Shown here piece after piece: positions 15,026 through 22,769 of a DNA stretch of 54,784 nt. The first letter of the stretch is position 1. Each line of letters starts with the position of its first letter. The position numbers and the translations under genes were made by a program. The DNA comes from Pedobacter sp. ASV17 (GTDB lineage Bacteria; Bacteroidota; Bacteroidia; Sphingobacteriales; Sphingobacteriaceae). The stretch is from NCBI RefSeq assembly GCF_016429065.1, contig NZ_JAELTX010000017.1:1-54784 (forward strand), in the 5' to 3' direction. The notes beneath the pieces are model-generated. The model was not told the DNA's origin. It did not search any database and saw only the letters and a list, made by a program, of their open reading frames with translations.

Positions 15026-17215
15026 TTAATTCCCCAATTCACTCATGAATTTAATGCGCATCAGCTGGATTTCTTCTCTGGTGTAGTCGGTTTCACCCAA
15101 ATCTCTTAATGCTAAATCTATTGAATCGGTATCTGCTGATTGGAAATAGTCAAAAACCTCATCCTGCCTATCTTCATCTATCATTTCATCGATGTAATAG
15201 GTTAAATTAAGTTTAGTGCCTGAATTAACAATCGCTTCTACTTCTTTGATGATATCAGCATAGGTAATCCCTTTTGAACGGGCAATATCCTCTAAGCTAA
15301 TTTGTCTATCGATATTTTGAATAATAGAAACTTTTAAAGCCGATTTATTGGCCTGGGTTTTAATCACTAAATCTACAGGTCGGTCAATATCGTTGTCTTC
15401 TACGTACTTCTTAATCAACTCAATAAATGGCGCTCCAAATTTAAGTGCCTTTCCATTACCCACACCCGAAATCTGTTTCAACTCATCGCTGGTAATTGGA
15501 TAATGGGTACACATTTCCTCCAATGAAGGATCTTGGAAAACGACAAATGGCGGGACATTTTTCTGCTTGGCAATTTTCTTGCGCAAGTCCTTTAATAGCT
15601 GTAGCAACTGTGTATCTAAAGCAGCAGTAGCTTGTTTTGCTTCATCCTCATCGTCATCTCCTGCGGTATCCACTATTTCATTTAAAATAAATTTAAGGCT
15701 ATAAGGATTTTCTATAAACTCACGACCTATTTTAGTAAGCTTTAATAGACCATAGTTATCAATATCCTTGGCCAAAAAGTTATTTAAAACCGTTTGCCTC
15801 AACAATGATTTCCATAAATTCTCACCATCTGCCTTGCCCGAACCAAACTCCGGCAATTTACTTTGTTCGTACGCAATGGTTTGGGCGGTTTCGTAGCCCA
15901 TAAAAACGTTGATTAAATGGGCATCATCAAATTTCTCGCCACTACTTTCCACCAATTTAAGTAGTGTAAGTAGTTTTTCTTCTGCGTCAAACTGTTGTTT
16001 TGGCTTTTTACAGTTGTCGCACATGCAGTTACAGCCAGTTTCGTTGAAATTCTCTCCGAAATAGTGTAGGATTTGCTTTCTTCTACAAACAGAAGACTCG
16101 GCATAATCTATCACCTCTTTCAAAATTTGAGTACCAATTTCACGTTCAGAAACAGGTTTGTCCTTCATGAATTTCGCCAGCTTTTCCACATCCTTCTGCG
16201 AATAAAAGGCAATACAAACTCCTTCGCCACCGTCTCGGCCAGCTCGTCCCGTTTCCTGGTAATATCCTTCCATGCTCTTAGGCACGTCGTGGTGAATTAC
16301 AAATCTTACGTCTGGTTTATCAATCCCCATCCCGAAGGCAATAGTGGCAACAATGACCTCTACATCTTCCATCAAGAATTTATCTTGCGTGTCAGCCCTT
16401 ACTTTTGGCTCTAATCCAGCGTGGTAAGGCAAGGCTTTAATTCCATTGATATTTAGGTTTTCGGCTACTTCTTCTACCTTTTTACGGCTTAAACAGTAAA
16501 TAATTCCAGATTTACCTGGGTTATATTTTACATATTTAATGATTTCCTTATTGATGTTTTTCTTAGGGCGGATTTCATAGAAAAGGTTTGGTCTGTTAAA
16601 TGACGACTTGTATAAAGTGGCGTCAGTCATTCCCAAGTTTTTAATGATATCTTGCTGTACTTTAGGTGTTGCGGTAGCAGTTAAGGCAATAATTGGAATA
16701 TTTTCACCTAATCCTGCGATTACCTGTCTGATTTTCCGATACTCAGGCCTAAAATCATGACCCCATTCAGAAATACAATGCGCCTCATCTACGGCAACGA
16801 ACGAAATTTTCAATAATCTTAAAAATTCGACGTTCTCTTGCTTGGCTAAAGACTCGGGGGCAACATACAACAATTTGGTATGGCCGTTTAACAAATCGGT
16901 TTTCACCTGTGCGATTTCCGATTTTGTGAGTGACGAGTTTAAAAAATGCGCTATGCTATCGTTGCCTCCAAATGCCCTAATTTGGTCTACTTGATTTTTC
17001 ATTAAGGCGATGAGTGGCGAAATTACAATGGCAGTTCCTTCGCTCATTAAAGCTGGCAACTGATAACAGATGGACTTTCCCCCACCCGTTGGCATAATTA
17101 CAAATGTATTTTTTCCCTCTAATATATTGGTGATAATCGATTCTTGATCGCCTTTAAAATTATCGAAACCGAAGAATGTTTGAAGGTTATCAAATAAAGA
17201 CTTCTTGACGTCCAT
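15026..17215 (-). CDS. recQ: ATP-dependent DNA helicase RecQ
   Basis: From the ATG at 17215 the protein is 729 residues. The SF2 core has MPTGGGKSICYQLP as Walker A, VDEAHCISEWGHDFRPEY as the DEAH box with the RecQ aromatic loop, and HHDVPKSMEGYYQETGRAGRDG as motif VI. The zinc-binding cysteines (Cys-Arg-Arg-Lys then CNCMCDNC), an RQC winged helix and an HRDC domain (CTHYPITSDELKQISGVGNG) follow. A C-terminal HTH_40-type extension is present. RecQ unwinds 3'-tailed DNA in repair and fork restart. The frame is open to an ATG at 17269, but those 18 codons overlap the kdsD -7 element and lack family similarity, so the internal ATG is preferred. Confidence 0.94.
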   Translation of the reverse strand: MDVKKSLFDNLQTFFGFDNFKGDQESIITNILEGKNTFVIMPTGGGKSICYQLPALMSEGTAIVISPLIALMKNQVDQIRAFGGNDSIAHFLNSSLTKSEIAQVKTDLLNGHTKLLYVAPESLAKQENVEFLRLLKISFVAVDEAHCISEWGHDFRPEYRKIRQVIAGLGENIPIIALTATATPKVQQDIIKNLGMTDATLYKSSFNRPNLFYEIRPKKNINKEIIKYVKYNPGKSGIIYCLSRKKVEEVAENLNINGIKALPYHAGLEPKVRADTQDKFLMEDVEVIVATIAFGMGIDKPDVRFVIHHDVPKSMEGYYQETGRAGRDGGEGVCIAFYSQKDVEKLAKFMKDKPVSEREIGTQILKEVIDYAESSVCRRKQILHYFGENFNETGCNCMCDNCKKPKQQFDAEEKLLTLLKLVESSGEKFDDAHLINVFMGYETAQTIAYEQSKLPEFGSGKADGENLWKSLLRQTVLNNFLAKDIDNYGLLKLTKIGREFIENPYSLKFILNEIVDTAGDDDEDEAKQATAALDTQLLQLLKDLRKKIAKQKNVPPFVVFQDPSLEEMCTHYPITSDELKQISGVGNGKALKFGAPFIELIKKYVEDNDIDRPVDLVIKTQANKSALKVSIIQNIDRQISLEDIARSKGITYADIIKEVEAIVNSGTKLNLTYYIDEMIDEDRQDEVFDYFQSADTDSIDLALRDLGETDYTREEIQLMRIKFMSELGN

Positions 17216-17258
17216 TTCCTGTGCTGAATATTGTGTGCTATTATTGTTCAAAATAACA

Positions 17259-17266
17259 TAATTTTG
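17259..17266 (+). promoter_or_regulatory. kdsD -7 promoter element (TAATTTTG)
   Basis: TAATTTTG fits TAnnTTTG and would start a transcript near 17270, about 33 bases before the kdsD start codon. It overlaps the first codons of the long form of recQ on the other strand. A TTG lies at 17231-17233, 25 bases upstream, somewhat farther than usual. Confidence 0.45.
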
Positions 17267-17302
17267 CATTAATTAAAGTATTAATTTACTAATAAATTCT
17301 CT

Positions 17303-18268
17303 TTGGAAAGTAAAAAATCTATAATTGATTCGGCTACATCTACGCTGAAGCTGGAATCTGAAGCCATATTGGGGCTTATTAACTATGTCGACGATGATTT
17401 TGTGGAGACGGTTAACACTATTTTGAATAGTCGAGGACGTGTGGTTGTCACTGGAATTGGTAAAAGCGCCATCATTGCGCAAAAAATTGTGGCCACCTTT
17501 AACTCCACTGGAACGCCGGCTGTTTTCATGCATGCTGCAGATGCGGTACATGGCGACCTCGGTATGATTCAAAAAGATGATGTGGTCCTTTGTTTGTCCA
17601 AAAGTGGCAATACTCCAGAAATTAAATTGTTAGCCCCTCTTTTAAAGCTATCGGGAAATAAGCTAGTAGGCATACTGGGAAATATCAACTCTGATTTAGC
17701 CAAACAGGCTGACTTAATTTTGAATACGACCGTAGAAAAAGAGGCCTGTCCGCACAATTTAGCACCTACTACCAGTACAACAGCACAACTTGCCATGGGC
17801 GATGCTTTAGCCATTTGTTTACTACAGGCTAGAAATTTTCAATCTACAGATTTTGCTAAATACCATCCAGGAGGCTCATTAGGTAAAAGATTGTACTTAA
17901 AGGCTGGCGATATTGCTGCTAAAAATGAAAAACCATCAATATCTGCAAATGCACCAGTAAAGGATATCATTATTCAAATTAGCAAAAACCGTTTAGGAGC
18001 CGTTGTTGTTACTGAAGGTGATGAGATCCTAGGTGTAATTACCGATGGAGACATCAGAAGGATGCTTGAAAAACATACTAACCTTGAAAATATCAAAGCT
18101 AGCGACCTAATGAACACTAATCCGAAAAAAATTGATAGTGAAGAATTGGCCTTACTAGCGTTAGAAATTATTAAGAAAAACAACATCACCCAAATTTTGG
18201 TGACCAAAGAAGGTCATTATTTTGGTTTAGTTCATTTACACGATCTTTTGCAAGAAGGTATCGTATAA
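17303..18268 (+). CDS. kdsD: D-arabinose 5-phosphate isomerase (KdsD/KpsF), TTG start
   Basis: This 321-residue protein has an N-terminal SIS sugar-isomerase domain (GIGKSAIIAQKIVATF, MHAADAVHGDLGMI, SKSGNTPEI) and two C-terminal CBS domains (from about residue 205, with GVITDGDIRRML). It converts ribulose 5-phosphate to arabinose 5-phosphate, the substrate of KdsA. The frame is closed by a TAA 19 bases upstream of the start, and the only initiation codon giving a full family N-terminus is TTG at 17303; the next Met is deep in the SIS domain. A rare TTG start is therefore required. The first residues SKKSIIDSATSTL fit the family well. Confidence 0.92.
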   Translation: MESKKSIIDSATSTLKLESEAILGLINYVDDDFVETVNTILNSRGRVVVTGIGKSAIIAQKIVATFNSTGTPAVFMHAADAVHGDLGMIQKDDVVLCLSKSGNTPEIKLLAPLLKLSGNKLVGILGNINSDLAKQADLILNTTVEKEACPHNLAPTTSTTAQLAMGDALAICLLQARNFQSTDFAKYHPGGSLGKRLYLKAGDIAAKNEKPSISANAPVKDIIIQISKNRLGAVVVTEGDEILGVITDGDIRRMLEKHTNLENIKASDLMNTNPKKIDSEELALLALEIIKKNNITQILVTKEGHYFGLVHLHDLLQEGIV

Positions 18269-18281
18269 AAACATATATTTG
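18248..18281 (+). promoter_or_regulatory. Putative manC promoter at the end of kdsD
   Basis: TTG at 18248-18250 and TATATTTG at 18274-18281 are separated by 23 bases, close to the Bacteroidota -33/-7 layout. The -7 element ends 8 bases before the manC ATG, so manC can be transcribed on its own with a very short leader in addition to read-through from kdsD. Confidence 0.5.
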
Positions 18282-18289
18282 CCTTTAGC

Positions 18290-19381
18290 ATGAACAAAAA
18301 CAGGTATGCATTAATTATGGCTGGTGGTGTAGGAAGCCGCTTTTGGCCAGTTAGCCGCACAGAATTTCCGAAGCAGTTTATCGATTTTTTTGGTATTGGT
18401 AAGACACTTATACAAAGTACTTACGAACGTTTTTTACAAATCTGTTTACCTGAAAACATCTTTATCGTTACTAACGAGAATTATGTAGACCTGATTAAAG
18501 AGCAATTGCCACAATTGGGTGAAAACCAGATTTTAGCGGAGCCGTTAATGCGTAACACCGCTCCTTGTATTGCCTATGGTTCTGCAAAAATTTCGGAAAT
18601 CAATCCTGAGGCTGTTATTGTAGTTGCCCCATCTGACCACACTATTGGTAACCTGGCTGCTTTTGTTAATGCCATTGAAACATCGATGGAAGTGGCTGCG
18701 CAAACTGATTGCTTAATCACTTTAGGAATTAAACCAAACAGACCCGATACAGGTTATGGTTACATCCAATATACAGACGAGGTTTTAGTTGATAATAATG
18801 AAGTTCATAAGGTAAAAACCTTTACCGAAAAGCCAAACATGGAGCTCGCTAAATCATTTCTGCAAAGCGGTGATTTCCTTTGGAACGCTGGTATTTTCAT
18901 ATGGTCTGCAAATGCGATTAACAGAGCATTACAGAGACATTTGCCAGATATGCACGAGATTTTCACTGGTGGCAGAACGGTATACAATACGGATAGCGAA
19001 AAGGCTTTCATTGCCAATGCTTACCAACTTTGCACCAATATCTCCATTGATTTTGGCATCATGGAAAAAGCAGAAAATGTTTTTGTATTACCTTCAGACT
19101 TTGGATGGTCTGATTTGGGAACATGGGCCTCTATTTACGAAATGGCCGAAAAAGATTATGTAGGCAATGCCGTAATCCCATCAGAACAAGTGATGATGTA
19201 TGATTCTTCTAACTGTATGGTAAACGTGCCGAAAGAAAAATTAGTCATTTTACAAGGAATGCACGATTATATTGTGGTAGAGGAAAACAATACCCTATTA
19301 ATCTGTAAACGAGCAGAAGAGCAAAACGTCAAAAATATTGTAGCTGATGTAAAAGCAAAGTTTGGCGGGAAGTTTATCTAA
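18290..19381 (+). CDS. manC: Mannose-1-phosphate guanylyltransferase
   Basis: This 363-residue nucleotidyltransferase starts ALIMAGGVGSRFWPVSRTEF (residues 7-26) then PKQF, the GTP-binding signature of the family. VVAPSDHTIG carries the metal-binding Asp, and TGYGYIQY and FTEKPNMELA shape the sugar site, with FLWNAGIFIW after them. It makes GDP-mannose for surface polysaccharides. The C-terminal phosphomannose isomerase domain found in long ManC/AlgA proteins is absent, as usual in Bacteroidota. The last 8 bases overlap the convergent rlmB gene. Confidence 0.92.
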   Translation: MNKNRYALIMAGGVGSRFWPVSRTEFPKQFIDFFGIGKTLIQSTYERFLQICLPENIFIVTNENYVDLIKEQLPQLGENQILAEPLMRNTAPCIAYGSAKISEINPEAVIVVAPSDHTIGNLAAFVNAIETSMEVAAQTDCLITLGIKPNRPDTGYGYIQYTDEVLVDNNEVHKVKTFTEKPNMELAKSFLQSGDFLWNAGIFIWSANAINRALQRHLPDMHEIFTGGRTVYNTDSEKAFIANAYQLCTNISIDFGIMEKAENVFVLPSDFGWSDLGTWASIYEMAEKDYVGNAVIPSEQVMMYDSSNCMVNVPKEKLVILQGMHDYIVVEENNTLLICKRAEEQNVKNIVADVKAKFGGKFI

Positions 19382-20147
19382 CCGTCACACGTTGTCTTAC
19401 TGCTTCATATAAAATTACCCCAGCAGCAACCGAAACATTTAAAGATTCGATTTTACCAGCCATTGGAATTTTAGCCAAATGGTTCGCCACTCTTAGTAAA
19501 TCATTAGAAATACCCTCATCTTCGGAACCCATCACAATAGCGGTAGGCATAGTATAATCAGGGGTGTAAATCAAATCATCAGTTTTTTCTGTACAAGACA
19601 CTACCTGCAAACCGCTGTCTTGTAAAAACAAGCAAACCTTATGCAAATTTGCATGCCTACAAACGGGGATAGAGAACAATGCTCCCGCAGAAGTTTTAAT
19701 GGCATCAGCATTAATTTGTGCAGCATTTTTTAAAGGAACTACAATGGCATGCACCCCCACACAAGCAGCAGTACGAGCAATAGCACCCATATTTCTAACA
19801 TCAGTCACACTATCCAACACCAAAATTAACGGGGTCTCCCCTTTTTCGTAAATAGCAGGGATAATATCCTCGATATTCTGATAGGTAATCGGAGAAATTA
19901 CGGCAATCACTCCTTGGTGGTTCTTTTGAGTCATCCTATTTAACTTCTCTATCGGAACTACACTCATTGGGATTAAAGAACCCGATAATAAGGCTTTCAA
20001 TTCTAGAAACAACTCGCCCGACAGACCTCTTTGAACGTAAATCGTTTCGATATCACGGCCTGCTTTAATAGCTTCTATCACAGCTCTAATACCAAAAACA
20101 AATTCGTTATTCTCTTTAATCCTTTGCGGTCTTCTAAAATTATCCAT
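19374..20147 (-). CDS. rlmB: 23S rRNA (guanosine-2'-O-)-methyltransferase, RlmB/TrmH family
   Basis: This 257-residue SPOUT enzyme has the N-terminal RNA-recognition domain (NEFVFGIRAVIEAI through KLNRMTQKNHQGVIAVI) and the knotted methyltransferase domain with LDSVTDVRNMGAIARTA, then VMGSEDEGIS and SLNVSVAAGVILYE. This set of three motifs is that of RlmB/TrmH-type enzymes that 2'-O-methylate a guanosine in 23S rRNA. The gene shares its upstream region with dnaB on the other strand and overlaps the end of manC by 8 bases. The exact target nucleotide is inferred from the family. Confidence 0.9.
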   Translation of the reverse strand: MDNFRRPQRIKENNEFVFGIRAVIEAIKAGRDIETIYVQRGLSGELFLELKALLSGSLIPMSVVPIEKLNRMTQKNHQGVIAVISPITYQNIEDIIPAIYEKGETPLILVLDSVTDVRNMGAIARTAACVGVHAIVVPLKNAAQINADAIKTSAGALFSIPVCRHANLHKVCLFLQDSGLQVVSCTEKTDDLIYTPDYTMPTAIVMGSEDEGISNDLLRVANHLAKIPMAGKIESLNVSVAAGVILYEAVRQRVTVR

Positions 20148-20164
20148 GCCTATTAATTATTGTG

Positions 20165-20193
20165 CAAAAGTAATTATTAAAAGCTCAATACAA
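20165..20193 (-). promoter_or_regulatory. rlmB promoter, -7 TACTTTTG with -33 TTG
   Basis: On the minus strand TTG at 20193-20191 is followed after 18 bases by TACTTTTG at 20172-20165. Both elements fit the Bacteroidota consensus, and the predicted start lies about 14 bases before the rlmB ATG. This is one of the most complete promoters seen by eye in the window. Confidence 0.6.
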
Positions 20194-20195
20194 GC

Positions 20196-20204
20196 TTATC
20201 CACA
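20196..20204 (+). promoter_or_regulatory. Perfect DnaA-box sequence in the rlmB/dnaB divergent region
   Basis: TTATCCACA is an exact match to the DnaA-box consensus. It lies just upstream of the rlmB -33 element and about 120 bases upstream of the dnaB -7 element. A single box could let DnaA influence either gene. Chance occurrence in a window of this size is possible, so the role is only suggested. Confidence 0.35.
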
Positions 20205-20321
20205 TAAAATTGTTTACAACTGCGCTATCTTTATAATATAGTCAAAAAAATCATCAGATTAGCATTCAAGTTGTTGACAACCGACTTAAAACTTCTTCCG
20301 ACAAAACGGTCTTATTTTAGT

Positions 20322-20329
20322 TACTTTTG
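20322..20329 (+). promoter_or_regulatory. dnaB -7 promoter element (TACTTTTG)
   Basis: TACTTTTG matches TAnnTTTG and ends 4 bases before ATG 20334 and 10 bases before ATG 20340. It lies inside the upstream extension of the open frame, which rules out a start at 20271 if the promoter is real. dnaB would then be leaderless or have a leader of a few bases. Confidence 0.55.
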
Positions 20330-20333
20330 CTCC

Positions 20334-21896
20334 ATGAGCATGGATAACGAACAAAAGGGACAAGGCAAATATTCATTTTCAGCCAGAAAAAGCAGACTAG
20401 CCAATACCATCAGTACAGTAGACAAAATACAGCCACAGGCTACCGATTTGGAAGAGGCGGTATTGGGAGCTTTAATGCTGGAAAAAGATGCCTTATCTGC
20501 CGTTATTGACGTACTTAAGCCAGAACTTTTTTACGACGAAAGACACAAAAGAGTTTTCGAAGCGATACAAACGCTTTTCCAAAAATCTAAACCAGTTGAT
20601 ATTTTAACCGTAACTACCGAGTTGCGTACCAACGGTAGTTTAGAAATGATTGGGGGTGCTTATTATGTAACTTATTTGACCAACCGCGTATCGTCGGCGG
20701 CAAATATCGAGTTTCACGCTCGTATTATCTCTCAAAAATATATTCAACGTGAGCTGATTAGAATTTCTACGGAGATTATCAAAAATGCTTACGAGGATAC
20801 TACCGATATTTTCGACCTATTAGATATGGCCGAAAAAAACCTGTTTGATATTGCCCAAAACAACTTACGTAGAGATACGCAAAAAATGGATGCGATTATC
20901 AAGCAATCATTGGCTTCTTTGGAGGAATTGAGGACTAAAACTGATGGTTTAACGGGTGTACCTTCTGGATTTACAGATTTGGACAGGGTAACTGGTGGAT
21001 GGCAGAAATCGGATTTGGTAATTATTGCTGCCCGTCCGGCGATGGGTAAAACGGCATTCGTACTAAGTTGTGCTCGTAATGCCGCGGTAGATTTTCAAAA
21101 ACCAGTCGTGGTATTCTCTTTGGAGATGTCATCGGTTCAGTTGGTAAATCGTCTAATTTCTGGTGAAGCTGAAATTGAGCAGGAAAAAATCAGAAAAGGT
21201 AACTTGGCGGAATGGGAATGGCAACAATTACACAGTAAAATTGGCCGACTTTCAGAAGCGCCACTTTTAATTGATGATACGCCTGCCTTGAACATCTTTG
21301 AGTTTAGGGCTAAATGCCGTAGGCTAAAATCACAGTACGACATACAAATGGTAATTGTCGATTACTTGCAGTTAATGCATGGTAAAGGCGAAGGTGGTGG
21401 TAACCGTGAGCAGGAAATTGGTAGTATTTCCCGTGCCTTGAAATCGGTAGCAAAAGAATTAGATGTTTCCGTAATTGCACTTTCTCAGTTAAGTCGTGCG
21501 GTAGAAAGTAGACCAGGTCAAAATGGTAAGCGTCCAATGTTATCCGATTTACGTGAATCTGGTTCCATTGAGCAGGATGCGGATATGGTACTCTTCCTTT
21601 ATCGTCCAGAGTATTACGGTATTATGGAAGACGAAAGTGGACGTTCGAATGCGGGTGTAGGTGAGGTAATTATTGGTAAAAACCGTCACGGTGAAACGGG
21701 TATTGTACCGCTGAGATTTATTGGTAAATACGTTAAGTTTGCCGATTTGGAAGATAGCTTCCTCCCTCCTTCTAGTTTCTCTGCTGGAAGTGACAACAAC
21801 ATGATGCCTTCAGAAAATTTTGATAGACCTCCTGGAAATATCATCATCAGACCATCAAGTATGAATGATATGCCTGATGACGACCCGCCGTTTTAA
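20334..21896 (+). CDS. dnaB: Replicative DNA helicase DnaB
   Basis: From ATG 20334 (MSMDNEQKGQ) the protein has 520 residues. The N-terminal domain (PQATDLEEAVLGALMLEKDA) binds primase, and the RecA-like motor has Walker A RPAMGKTAFVLS, Walker B VIVDYLQLMHG and the H4 region RESGSIEQDADMVLFLYRPEYY with its arginine finger. It unwinds the fork as a hexamer. The tail from about residue 480 is Ser, Pro and Asp rich and ends MPDDDPPF, probably disordered. The frame is open to 20271, but the promoter at 20322 lies there; ATG 20340 is also possible. A hairpin at 21909 ends the transcript. Confidence 0.95.
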   Translation: MSMDNEQKGQGKYSFSARKSRLANTISTVDKIQPQATDLEEAVLGALMLEKDALSAVIDVLKPELFYDERHKRVFEAIQTLFQKSKPVDILTVTTELRTNGSLEMIGGAYYVTYLTNRVSSAANIEFHARIISQKYIQRELIRISTEIIKNAYEDTTDIFDLLDMAEKNLFDIAQNNLRRDTQKMDAIIKQSLASLEELRTKTDGLTGVPSGFTDLDRVTGGWQKSDLVIIAARPAMGKTAFVLSCARNAAVDFQKPVVVFSLEMSSVQLVNRLISGEAEIEQEKIRKGNLAEWEWQQLHSKIGRLSEAPLLIDDTPALNIFEFRAKCRRLKSQYDIQMVIVDYLQLMHGKGEGGGNREQEIGSISRALKSVAKELDVSVIALSQLSRAVESRPGQNGKRPMLSDLRESGSIEQDADMVLFLYRPEYYGIMEDESGRSNAGVGEVIIGKNRHGETGIVPLRFIGKYVKFADLEDSFLPPSSFSAGSDNNMMPSENFDRPPGNIIIRPSSMNDMPDDDPPF

Positions 21897-21908
21897 GATA
21901 TTAAAAAT

Positions 21909-21944
21909 AAAAAGGGCTTATGAAACATTTCATAAACCTTTTTT
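21909..21944 (+). terminator. dnaB terminator hairpin
   Basis: A stem formed by AAAGGGCTTATGAAA and TTTCATAAACCTTTTTT, with one mismatched step and a CAT loop, ends in a run of T. It begins 13 bases after the dnaB stop codon. Confidence 0.7.
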
Positions 21945-21977
21945 ATTTAGCCCTCAATATATTGTCAGGTTCATACC

Positions 21978-22011
21978 AGACTTACGAAGTTTTAGAAACT
22001 TCCTAAGTCTT
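21978..22011. repeat. Palindrome downstream of the LOG gene, possible bidirectional terminator
   Basis: AGACTTACGAAGTTTTAGAA and the remainder CTTCCTAAGTCT form a near-perfect inverted repeat just outside the stop codon of the LOG gene (22017) on the other strand. It is similar in style to the repeat at 5227. It lies between two converging genes. Confidence 0.5.
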
Positions 22012-22016
22012 AAAAA

Positions 22017-22763
22017 TTAACTTGCTTTTGCATCTGGTTTTTCCTCTCCAAAAATCCACCAAGCTTTTTTAGGTGATTGTAATTTAAATATCGGTGCAGT
22101 TTCTCTATATTTTCTGATGTGACTTACCACCTCTTCTACGTCATCTGTAAACAACAGTAAATCCATATCTTCTGGACTAATGGTTTTCTCGGTCATCATT
22201 CGCTCAATATGCAGATAAATCTCATGATGAAAATCCTTGCCCATAATCACGATTGGAAACTTCTCAACCTTGCCTGTTTGGATAAGTGTTAAGGTTTCGA
22301 AAAACTCATCTAACGTACCAAAACCACCGGGCAGCACCACAAAAGCATAAGAATACTTTCTTAAAAGCTCTTTCCTCACAAAGAAATATTCAATATTTAC
22401 TGAAGTATCTAAGTATGGGTTTTCATGCTGCTCGTGTGGCAATACAATGTTACAACCTACCGACAAGCCACCAGCATCTTTTGCACCTCTATTGGCCGCT
22501 TCCATAATGCCAGGTCCACCACCCGTCATGATTGTAAAACCTAATTTCGAAATTTCGGCAGATACTTTGCGAGCCATTTCGTAATAAGGATGGTCTTCTT
22601 TAAATCGGGCCGAACCAAAAACGGTTACACAAGGCCCTACAAAATGGAGTTTTCTAAATCCTTTATAAAACTGGAAAATAATGCCTAGAACATATTTTAA
22701 TTCCTGCCAACGTGTTCTTGCGCCTTTTAAAAAACTAACTTCTTCTCTTACAAACTTATTCAT
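22017..22763 (-). CDS. LOG family protein (TIGR00730), nucleotide 5'-monophosphate phosphoribohydrolase-like
   Basis: This 248-residue Rossmann-type protein carries the two LOG signatures: GGGPGIMEAANRGAKDAGG and VLPGGFGTLDEFFE (the PGG-x-GT-x-x-E motif). Known LOG enzymes release a base from nucleoside monophosphates, giving cytokinins in plants, and several bacterial members act on AMP. It is the last gene of a three-gene operon TPR-chrA-LOG, beginning 6 bases after chrA. No signal peptide is present. The cellular substrate is not clear from context. Confidence 0.88.
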   Translation of the reverse strand: MNKFVREEVSFLKGARTRWQELKYVLGIIFQFYKGFRKLHFVGPCVTVFGSARFKEDHPYYEMARKVSAEISKLGFTIMTGGGPGIMEAANRGAKDAGGLSVGCNIVLPHEQHENPYLDTSVNIEYFFVRKELLRKYSYAFVVLPGGFGTLDEFFETLTLIQTGKVEKFPIVIMGKDFHHEIYLHIERMMTEKTISPEDMDLLLFTDDVEEVVSHIRKYRETAPIFKLQSPKKAWWIFGEEKPDAKAS

Positions 22764-22769
22764 CGTAAA

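Noticed and set aside
17216..17269. 18-codon N-terminal extension of RecQ
   Set aside because: It overlaps the kdsD -7 element and lacks resemblance to RecQ N-termini; the ATG at 17215 gives the normal start.
20271..20333. 21-codon N-terminal extension of DnaB
   Set aside because: It contains the TAnnTTTG promoter element that best explains dnaB transcription.
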